NCBI GenBank assembly: GCA_026119935.1
Contig: JALRMH010000023.1
Coordinates: 248,001 to 312,000, forward strand
Direction: 5' to 3'
Source: Endothia cerciana
Lineage: Eukaryota; Ascomycota; Sordariomycetes; Diaporthales; Cryphonectriaceae
DNA: 64,000 bases
Shown here: one piece after another, positions 56,413 to 64,000 of the stretch
Numbering within the stretch: the first letter of the stretch is position 1
Layout: each line of letters opens with the position of its first letter
Made by a program: the position numbers and the translations under genes
The notes under the pieces: generated by a model
Seen by the model: the letters and a program-made list of their open reading frames with translations, nothing else
What the model was told of the DNA's origin: nothing
The model's database searches: none

Positions 56413-58687
56413 CTAGACTTCTGTGTCAATTTCGCCAGACGGCGCAGCATCTGCTTTCTCAGCTTCATTGGCCTTCGGGACATCTTCTGCGCCCGCTTTC
56501 GCACCACTGTCGTCAGCCGCTTCAGTAGCCTTGGCGGGAGACGATGTCTTCTGCTCGGTCTTTTCAGCTGCCATAGACTCCGATGTCGCAGAGGCTGTAG
56601 CGTTCTTGTCGATTTGTTCCTCGCCGCTAAGCTCAGTGAGTGCATCATCCTTGGCAACCTCCTCAGCCGGCTTTTCGACATCTTCGTCCTTCGCGGTGGT
56701 TGGAGCAGGCTCTGCAGCGGCGGCAGTAGGCTGGGCCTCGGTGTCTTCCTGCTTGATCGAAGGCACCGCTTCTTCCTCCGCAGCCTCTGCCATATCAACA
56801 TCGCCATCTTTGTCAGTGATATCAACGGCACCGATGGCCTGAGGTGCGATGGCGCTCTCGGTCTTCTTCTGCACCTCAGGGGCTGCCTGCCCGGGAGCCT
56901 CAACACCGACGTCCTCCATTGTCTCATCACCCTCCTCATTGTCGGCCTCCGCGTGCACCTCAGCGCGATTTGTCGGTGACTTGTTTCCATTACGGTCAAC
57001 GACGTCTTCGAAGCCCTCCTGGGCATATGGATTCTTGTAGTCCGTGATAGGTCGCTTTTTGCCATTTGCTTGATATATGCCGACAGCCTTTGCCATGTCC
57101 TCATCGTCGCTCTCCTCGAACTCGTCGTCTCGAGCTACGTTCGTTTCAATATTGCGCCGAGTGACGCGGACGTCTTTGTTGTTGTCTGCATCCTCGTCGT
57201 CAAGCTCGGCTTCGTCCTCGTCCGTCATGACGTTCATACCATGCCTGGGAACGTCCTGCATCTGGACAGACGGAGCCGGAATGGTCTTCTTGAGGTTCTC
57301 GATGACCGCGTTCTTGATCTTTTCGAGGTACTCGGGGCTGTTTGCGTTCTCCATGTTCGATGGGCGTACATTGAGCTCGTAATCAGGACCGTAGTACTAC
57401 ACCAAAAGTCAGCGCTAGTTCATCATCGACCGTGACAACAGATCACTTGCATCGTAGTATTCGTTGTAAGGCAGGACAGGATCCATCTCAACACCAACCA
57501 AGCGACCCGTCTCGTAGGCCCACGTCCGTGCGACATTGCGCATGGTATAGCCACCACCGCCGAGAACAAGGGTGGGAAGGTTGAATCTGCGCACAAAGTT
57601 GACACAATTAGCGTGACCACGCATGCTGAGGTTGAAGCAGCCGAGCCGGTCGCCGGAGAGGCTATCGCCACCGCATTGGAGGACAACAGCCTCGGGCTGG
57701 TAGTACGTCATAACGGCCTCGATGACAGGCTCGAAGATTGTCTCGTACGTCTGGTCGGTGATCCCGTCGCGCAGGGGAAAGTTGACGGCGTAGTTCTTGC
57801 CCACGCCGATGCCGATATCTCTGAGCTCGCCAGTTCCGGGGAAATACTCGCCGTATTTGTGGAAGGAGACGGTCATGACGCGATCGGTGGTATAAAACGC
57901 TTCCTCGACACCATCGCCGTGGTGGACATCGATGTCGATGTACAGAACCCTCTTCTTGTAGCGAAGGAGCTCGAGGATGGCAAGGACGATGTCTGCAAGA
58001 ATCTCCTGTCAGCAAACTGAGATGCAAAGGGGATGGACTGGCTGGGCCGAGCCGAACATACCGTTGACGTAGCAGAACCCGCTGGCCTCGCTCTTCTTGG
58101 CATGATGCAGACCACCGGCCCAATTGATTGCAATATCGCACTTTTGTCGGTTGAGACGAGCGGCACCCTCCATGGACCCACCGGCGCTGATGCCGCAGAA
58201 CTCGAAGAGACCGTCAAAGACAGGGCAATCGTCTCCGACGTTGTACTTGGTCTGCTCGCGCATGTAGCTGTCCATGTTGTCAGGTGTGACTCGACGGAGG
58301 AACTCGATGTACTCGTCTGTGTGGAACTGGGTCATCTCGTTGACAACGGCGGGCTTGGCGCGCTGTATTCGACGCCACGTCAGAAACCAATTCCCAGCAA
58401 TGGCTGCCCTTGGTCCAAGAAGGACATTATCGGCGCCGTGGTGGGTTGTGAAGGAAGGGGCTACTCACATAGACCTCAAGGTATTTGTAGACATTATAGT
58501 TCATGACCAGGCTGTGTGCCAATCGAATCCGATGAGGCTTCATGGGATGGCCAGTAACATACGCATAATTGCCAATGTCGGAGTCGTAGAAGTATGCAAC
58601 CTGTTTCTTGGTGGTGTTGAGCTTGGTGTAGAGAGGACGAGAGCGATCGACCCCTGCAGGATCTTTGTCTCTTGATGAGCTGTCCAT
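56413..58687 (-). CDS. RPD3: Class I histone deacetylase RPD3 (RpdA)
   Basis: Four exons, 58687-58469, 58362-58062, 57992-57451 and 57396-56413; 681 residues. It removes acetyl groups from histone lysines as the catalytic subunit of nuclear Rpd3/Sin3 corepressor complexes. Catalytic signatures: NWAGGLHHAKKSEASGFCYV (His pair, about 157), DIDVHHGDGVEEAFY (about 193, zinc Asp/His), GGDSLSGDRLGCFNLS (zinc Asp) and GGGGYTMRNVARTWAYET (catalytic Tyr). Introns 1 and 2 are GT-AG. Intron 3 (57450-57397, 54 nt) must begin GCAAGT to give NEYYD-YYGPDYEL, so it is GC-AG. After residue ~385 comes a ~300-residue acidic/Ala-rich tail (DEDEAELDDEDADNN, EESDDED), as in filamentous-fungal RpdA and longer than the yeast tail. 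It is divergent from RPN11. Confidence 0.96.
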
Positions 58688-59427
58688 CTTTGAGTGCTGT
58701 AGCCTCTCCAGTGGCTACGATGGCGAAGGGAAATGCGCCACAGTGGGAGGTAGTCGAGGGACGAGATGTTATCCCAAAAGAACTTGAGTGGGGTTGTCGC
58801 AAAATGCCAAGAGACAGGTAGAGGCACAGTTGGATGTGGTAACAAGAATTAGACAGCCGTTTAAGGCGTGGAATGAAAGAGGTGGGTGATAGATACCAAG
58901 TTGACGATAATGAATTGGAGAGTGATCGCATCGCCGAGGAGTTTGGGTTGGACCCAGCTGGAGCTCCATGCCTGCCGGTGACGAGGGGGGGTTACTATGG
59001 TATTTTTGAGGGTCAGCTTCAGAATCCCTGCTTTCGTGTGGGGCAGCCCTATGCTGCTTTCATTGGACAGATAGGAGGCCTTATCGGGACCCCCCAGGTA
59101 CCCTGGCACCTCGTCGTTGCCTGGCCATGTGCTGGCTCAGCCAATGCCAGCTTAAGTAAGCCGCTGGAGCTTGGTCGCCGAGGGGAGACGATAGGTCAAT
59201 CCTCCAGGCTGCCCAGAGCTGTCGTCAACCCTGGACCTCGGAGTCGCGAAACGACAACTTCCAGCATCATCATCATCAAGCTGACCACGCCTGTTAGCTC
59301 CCCACCACATTCCCCGTACCACTGCACCCATCTACGAAGACCTCAACTCCACAGGATCTTGTCCTCCTTCCGGACTCCTTGACATTTCATTCCCCCACCC
59401 CTCGGCCCCCCCAAACGCCTGCGCAAT
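58688..59427. promoter_or_regulatory. Divergent promoter of RPD3 and RPN11
   Basis: A 740-nt interval between the start codons of two housekeeping genes on opposite strands. I looked for the yeast Rpn4 proteasome element GGTGGCAAA and did not find it. The pyrimidine-rich stretch before 59428 is an ordinary leader. Confidence 0.5.
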
Positions 59428-60576
59428 ATGGATCTCCGGGGTCTGCTCGGCGGCACGCGAGGCCAGCTCGGTGGCGGTCAACCTGGATCTGTTTGTACCC
59501 CTGGCCACCTTGATGATGTGGATGATTGTGGCGGTTTTGACTGACTCCCATCTGGCTACATAGGACAACTCAAACCTAATCGATAACTCCGAGACTGTCT
59601 ACATATCCTCTCTCGCCCTCCTCAAGATGCTGCGACATGGCCGGGCAGGTGTGCCCATGGAGGTCATGGGTCTGATGTTGGGAGAGTTCGTTGATGACTT
59701 TACTGTCAGGGTGGTGGATGTGTTTGCTATGCCGCAAAGTGGTACCGGCGTCAGCGTCGAGGCCGTGGATCCCGTCTTCCAGATGAAGATGATGGAGATG
59801 CTGCGGCAGACGGGAAGGTATGGATGATAACTTTTACTCTCTGCCTGCTGGGGTTGGGCTGCCATGCTGACCACACCCTCCTCTCTAGACCCGAGTCCGT
59901 CGTCGGTTGGTACCACTCGCATCCTGGGTTCGGTTGCTGGCTCTCTAGTGTCGACATCAACACCCAACAGTCCTTCGAGCAACTTACCCCTCGAGCCGTC
60001 GCCGTCGTCGTCGATCCCATCCAGTCCGTCAAGGGCAAGGTCGTCATCGATGCTTTCCGCCTCATCAACCCACAGTCTCTCATGCTAGGCCAGGAGCCCC
60101 GTCAGAGCACGTCCAACTTGGGCCACCTGAACAAGCCCTCTATCCAAGCGCTCATTCATGGCCTGAACCGACACTACTACTCGATCGGCATCAATTATCG
60201 CAAGACTGCCCTCGAGGAGAACATGCTCATGAACCTACACAAGCAGCCATGGACCGAGGCCTTGCAGATGGATGATTTCCGCGCGGAGGGTGATCGCAAC
60301 AAGGGGAGGCTGGAGAGGCTGGTCAGCCTGGCCGAGGGTTACGAGAAGAGGGTCAAGGAGGAGACGGAGCTTACCAAGGACCAGCTGAAGACGCGCTACG
60401 TGGGCAAGCTCGACCCCAAGAAGCACCTGGAGGACGTCGGTCAACAGCTCATCGAGGACAACATCGTTGCCGTGTCCAAGCAGATGATTGACAAGGAGGC
60501 GACCATGCCGAAGAAGGACGCACCGAACGGCGCAAAGGATGCAACGAATGGAGGAGGCATGGACATCGATGGCTAG
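59428..60576 (+). CDS. RPN11: 26S proteasome lid subunit RPN11 (JAMM deubiquitinase)
   Basis: Three exons, 59428-59490, 59564-59817 and 59889-60576; 334 residues, the normal length. It is the zinc metalloprotease of the proteasome lid that cuts ubiquitin chains from substrates during degradation. The MPN+ core starts DNSETVYISSLALLKMLRHG and MEVMGLMLGEFVDDFTV. The JAMM zinc/catalytic motif is WYHSHPGFGCWLSSVD at about 111-126, made directly after intron 2, which confirms that splice. The C-terminal Rpn11 helix (KLDPKKHLEDVGQQLIEDNI) is present. Exon 1 encodes the short Gly-rich N-terminus (MDLRGLLGG); its 5' splice site (GTTTGT) is weak but keeps phase and gives the expected PGS-DNSNLIDN junction. 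Confidence 0.96.
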
Positions 60577-61249
60577 TCGTGTCTGCTGTTTCGAAGCCAA
60601 GGAATGACACGACTCATGGGAAGGCATAATGGCATTGTACGACTACCCGCGGCGTTAGACTTGGATTGGGCATGGGAGGTCACCCGGTAGACAGGTAGAC
60701 AAGGAAAATCCGTCTTGCCCCAGCTTGCGTATCGCAAGTCTTTTCTCTCTGGATGTATGGTTGCTGCCGTCTGTCTTGCGATTATCAACTTTTCCTTGCC
60801 TGATCATGAGAGGTCTTTGTATCATGGCGACAAAGACCCGGAAGGCCGGCCGGCCGTTTGAAGGTGGCCTGGTCTGAGGAGGTGCAAGGCACATTTCAAG
60901 AAAGGACATTGCTCTTGTAGGGTACCGGACGCCATGCTTTGTCCCCCAGGCGCCTTTTTCAAAGGCACATGCCGCGCTCCTCGACAATATCATTGTGTGC
61001 ACTCAAGACCACTGCTCTGCCCGTTCCCTATCGTCTTTCTGTTGCCCCCAGTGTTTCTGCGACTTGAAAAATATAAAGATCCCACCTTCTCCGTGGCATC
61101 AGTTCGTCTTCTCTTACAAGATGTGATAATATCTCATCTCCGCCTTCTCAGAACACGCGCACCTGGTCAGAAACCATCAAGGTTTGTACTTAATTCAGCC
61201 TGTGTATCGAAGCTCCTCTTTGGAGTGACTGTGACCATCCTCAAGCGAG
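60577..61249. other. Intergenic region, no supported gene
   Basis: 3' flank of RPN11 and upstream region of the next + gene. A plus frame from 60934 runs into the next gene out of frame and is a shadow. Nothing else is seen. Confidence 0.55.
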
Positions 61250-62749
61250 ATGGCGGGGATTCTTCAGTATTGTTTTCCACGCCCGAGAAAGGCCAGGGCG
61301 AAGGTCGAGTTCCAGCTGACGCCACTAGGAACGAACACCAGGCGAGGGATGATGAACCAGAAGCTCGAGAACGAATTGTCCCAGCAAAGACAGCCAGCAG
61401 GCCTGGCTGTGCCCCGAGCCATCTACCGTCCCGGAATCCCCAACCCCTACGCGTACCGTCCTCCCCTCAATGCCCAGGACCTTGCCAATCTCCACTACAA
61501 CCCTCCCGATGCCGCCCATGCAGAGATGCTGAGCAACCTGGACGCCGCACTCCGTCATTCAAAGTACGTCCTGAGCGGACGCTGCGCCATGCACATCTGG
61601 GCCTGCTCGGAAGGCTCCGGTGCCGACACCTTCAGTATTCTGTGCCCGGCCTCCTCGCGAGAGACCGCAAAGGCCTGGCTGACGACGCACGTCGGGGCGG
61701 GTGGGTCCTTTATCGACTCCGGCGGCGAAGGCGGTGTCGTTGTTTACCGCGCCCACGACCTCGCTCAGCCGATCCGCGTCCACATACGATATATCAGCGA
61801 CCGCGAGTTCGACCTCATGCCGACTACGCGTGCGGAGTTTCGGTACCTGGACAGCGACTCCAACACCCACCACGTCTCCTGCGCCGTCCTCACCCTGCCT
61901 GCGTTGCTAAACAACGCAGCCAGGATGTGGGACCGGTATCCCGATCCTGAGGACAGGGTGTGCCTCGCCCAGGAGATATTCTCGATACTCGCCCGCATCA
62001 TGGAGCTCGACTTCGCGGCGCAGGGCGCGGGGCCGCTTACCGCGGGAGAATGTCCTCACGTGATGGACCCGAGGTTCTGGGCGCCTTTCACGGACACGTA
62101 CCGACAGGGCCCAGCGCTCTTCGCGCAGTGTGGGCTGCCTATCCCGTACTCTGGGGTCGTGGGCATGCCATCTCGTCCCGGTGTGGGCATGAATGTCCGT
62201 CGACAGACGCCGATGCCAGACAGGTTCATCACAGATTTCGAGTCCCCTCGTAAGGCCCCTGTACCTCCTCCAGCGAGGGACCACGGGCGCAGCCTCACAG
62301 TGCCCCGATCACCGAGGCAGTCTTCGTCGAAGCACTCCCCGTCGGGGCCATCCCCGCCATCTCCCTCATCAAAGCCGTCTTCGTCGCGCCCCTCCACATC
62401 AAAGTCCAGACCCACGGTCACACCCCGATCCTCCGACCGCACCAAACCACCCACCCCCTCCAAGGCCAAACCCTCCTCGCGGCCTGCCCCGGCCCCCCAG
62501 CCCTGGCCTGGCTTCTCGGCCTTGTTCGGCCTGAAGGAGTCTGCAGACGACATGGAGCGGCGCCGCCAGCAGCAAGACCTTGAGCTCCAGCGCCAGGCGC
62601 GCCGAGCAAACCAGCGGATGGCAGCGCAGATCCAGCGTGGCCGTGAGCGCGACCGAGAGAGGCAGTGGCACACGAGGAAGGCACAAGATAGGGTGGACGC
62701 TTGGGGTGAGGAGTGGCCCTCGTACTGGGACGCGCCTCCCGAGCTATGA
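61250..62749 (+). CDS. Hypothetical protein, possible nucleotidyltransferase-like fold, Pro/Ser-rich tail
   Basis: Single exon, 499 residues. I do not recognise a named family. Residues about 85-260 form an ordered region: ALRHSKYVLSGRCAMHIWAC, TFSILCPASS, then VVVYRAHDL, FRYLDSDSNTHHVSCAVLTL. It resembles fungal hypotheticals with a nucleotidyltransferase-like N-terminal core (an S/T-Y-x-L-x-G-x-A helix followed by a VxILCP strand); this is weak. Residues 330-430 are disordered and rich in Ser/Pro/Lys (SSSKHSPSGPSPPSPSSKPS). The C-terminal ~60 residues form a long charged helix (DMERRRQQQDLELQRQARRA) ending in EEWPSYWDAPPEL. The codon start at 61250 is the first Met in a frame that stays open. 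Confidence 0.75.
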   Translation: MAGILQYCFPRPRKARAKVEFQLTPLGTNTRRGMMNQKLENELSQQRQPAGLAVPRAIYRPGIPNPYAYRPPLNAQDLANLHYNPPDAAHAEMLSNLDAALRHSKYVLSGRCAMHIWACSEGSGADTFSILCPASSRETAKAWLTTHVGAGGSFIDSGGEGGVVVYRAHDLAQPIRVHIRYISDREFDLMPTTRAEFRYLDSDSNTHHVSCAVLTLPALLNNAARMWDRYPDPEDRVCLAQEIFSILARIMELDFAAQGAGPLTAGECPHVMDPRFWAPFTDTYRQGPALFAQCGLPIPYSGVVGMPSRPGVGMNVRRQTPMPDRFITDFESPRKAPVPPPARDHGRSLTVPRSPRQSSSKHSPSGPSPPSPSSKPSSSRPSTSKSRPTVTPRSSDRTKPPTPSKAKPSSRPAPAPQPWPGFSALFGLKESADDMERRRQQQDLELQRQARRANQRMAAQIQRGRERDRERQWHTRKAQDRVDAWGEEWPSYWDAPPEL

Positions 62750-63364
62750 TCAATCGCGTAGGCCCCTGCCGTGAACCGGATGACGTGATCGCGAGAGACG
62801 ATGTCAGCAATGTAGCCTCTTTGGCGTGATCGTGGGTGTTCCTTTGGATGCCCAACTCCCGAGGTCGCCTAGACACCTCAATCTCCTCTATTTTTCCTTT
62901 TGTTTCCCGGGCCTCTTCAGGTAAGCAAAGGTAGGTTAGAACAAGAAAGTAAGTCTCCATACCCCATCCCCTCTTCTTCAAACGTGAGTATGTGAACAGA
63001 TCCAAGAACAGATAGTAGACCGCCACCTAGGCAGCTTAATATAGGCAGACCCGCCAAAACAACTACAGTCCAAGGAGTCTCTTAAAGAGTCCTGTCGCCG
63101 TCAAGTTGTAACATATGAGATCAGAGAGTGATGCCAGTGCAGTAACGTTCATATTTGATTCAGTATCCCCATGACTTAGAAGAGAGAAGTTAGGCCAATC
63201 ATGGATGCCCCCGCCGGTATCTTAAACAGTGTTTGTTGGCTCCAGACGCCGTCTTAGCAAAGATGCCCTCTAGTTGCCCCAACGCATCTATCTCGAAGTC
63301 TTGGGGACATCTGTGCAGCAAATGCCGATGTGGGTGTCGGCATCTGTGTGGGGTGTCGGCCATC
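62750..63364. other. Intergenic region, no supported gene
   Basis: Between convergent genes. Minus frames of 95-202 residues that reach into this region are antisense shadows of the gene at 61250-62749. No repeat or RNA gene is seen. Confidence 0.55.
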
Positions 63365-63842
63365 CTAGACTTCCTCCACCTTATCCTCACCAGCCATGCC
63401 AGCTGTACTTCCATCCTCTTCCATCGTCGTGGTGCTCGACTCAGACTTCCTCGCGGCCTTCTTCTCCCGCCGCATCTGCTTGATGCTCTTCTCGTGCGCG
63501 GCCTTCACCTTGGTCTTCTTGGTCTTCTTGGCGGGCTTCTCGTTCTCCTTGTCCCGCTCCCGCTCCTTGGCCTCACGACTTTTAGTCTCGCGCTCCTCGC
63601 GCTTCGTAGCCGCGGTGCACCTCACGCAGCCCGTATGCCTCGCGTGGAAGCTGCCCGGGTGCGTGTCGCACTCCAGGTAGTGCTTGACGGCGACGCATCT
63701 TTTGTCGCCCATGCGGCCGCATATGGGGCTGGTGGAACGTATGGTCAGACAGCGTGGAGGAGGCCCTGAAGGAAGCCTGAGGGGATGGGGCCAGGTGGAC
63801 CTACCAGTGGTGGCCATGAAACGACGGCATCTTGGATCGCAT
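63365..63842 (-). CDS. Small basic Cys-rich protein, putative zinc-binding
   Basis: Two exons, 63842-63805 and 63728-63365 (76-nt GTAGGT...ACCAG intron); 133 residues. The intron joins HGHHC to PICGRMGDKRC and so restores a CxxC. The N-terminal 55 residues hold HHCPICG, CVAVKHYLEC, and HTGCVRC, a likely zinc ribbon or knuckle. Residues 60-115 are a continuous Lys/Glu/Arg helix (KREERETKSREAKERERDK), with NLS-like basic runs (KKTKKTKVK, RREKKAARK), and the C-terminus is acidic. This suggests a nuclear or nucleolar nucleic-acid binder, but no family is recognised. The upstream in-frame Met at 63992 would add ~50 residues; I prefer MRSKMPSFHG. Confidence 0.6.
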
Positions 63843-64000
63843 GGTGATGTTCTTGTGATTGGTTGGGTTTGTAATTAAAGATGGAAAACGCCTCTTTTGC
63901 TGAGATGGCAGACCGTTGGCGATAGTCTCCTGGATCTGGAATATTCTCAGAAATTCTGGCGCTCTGACGCCTGGTATTAAATAGTTCTGCAAGAGTCTTC
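63843..64000. other. Window edge
   Basis: Upstream flank of the small basic Cys-rich gene. Nothing else can be supported before the window ends. Confidence 0.5.

Noticed and set aside
1..64000. CRISPR arrays, insertion sequences, bacterial operons, riboswitches
   Set aside because: The sequence is eukaryotic with spliceosomal introns; no regular direct-repeat array or transposase frame was seen.

Overview
The window is nuclear DNA of a filamentous ascomycete, most likely a Sordariomycete-type fungus. The genes carry short spliceosomal introns (mostly 50-130 nt, GTRNGT...CTGAC/CTAAC...YAG). Fungus-specific families are present (DUF3292, DUF3176, an NCS1 permease, a methionine permease, a ferrichrome-type NRPS). 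There is one nuclear tRNA gene with a short intron. No bacterial operons, Shine-Dalgarno sites or CRISPR arrays are seen.

Layout. 0-17 kb is a run of ordinary genes: a small Prp3-C-terminal-domain (DUF1115) protein, a zinc alcohol dehydrogenase (-), a DUF3292 membrane protein, a membrane-anchored S33 peptidase, a ten-exon methionine permease, and a DUF3176 membrane protein. 17.7-26.8 kb holds an NCS1 nucleobase-type permease (-), tRNA-Ala(CGC), an unrecognised broken reading frame, a diaminopropionate-ammonia-lyase-like PLP enzyme and a single-pass membrane glycoprotein.

26.9-47.4 kb is the centrepiece. A ~4,730-residue NRPS has the domain order A-T-C-A-T-C-A-T-C-T-C-T-C, which is that of SidC/NPS2 ferrichrome-family siderophore synthetases. 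It is transcribed divergently from a full-length P-glycoprotein-type ABC transporter. The ~2 kb between them, plus the transporter's first intron, holds three exact copies of ATCWGATAA, the site bound by iron-sensing GATA repressors (SreA/SRE/Urbs1). By eye I found no other copy in the window. The two genes therefore look like an iron-regulated siderophore synthesis/transport pair. The ornithine N5-monooxygenase and hydroxyornithine acyltransferase needed for the precursor are not in the window.

47.5-48.9 kb is a Gfo/Idh/MocA oxidoreductase. 48.9-56.4 kb is a gene-poor, decayed island. It has fragments of an MFS transporter and of an AAA+ ATPase, a STAND-like gene broken by an in-frame stop and a frameshift, microsatellites, a tRNA-like relic, and one apparently intact small secreted protein with eight cysteines. 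56.4-64 kb returns to housekeeping genes: class I histone deacetylase RPD3 (with a GC-AG intron) divergent from proteasome lid subunit RPN11, then an unrecognised Pro/Ser-rich protein and a small basic Cys-rich protein.

Gene models were spliced by hand from reading frame, splice-site consensus and family resemblance. No alignment or database search was possible, so exon ends without a strong family check should be treated as predictions.
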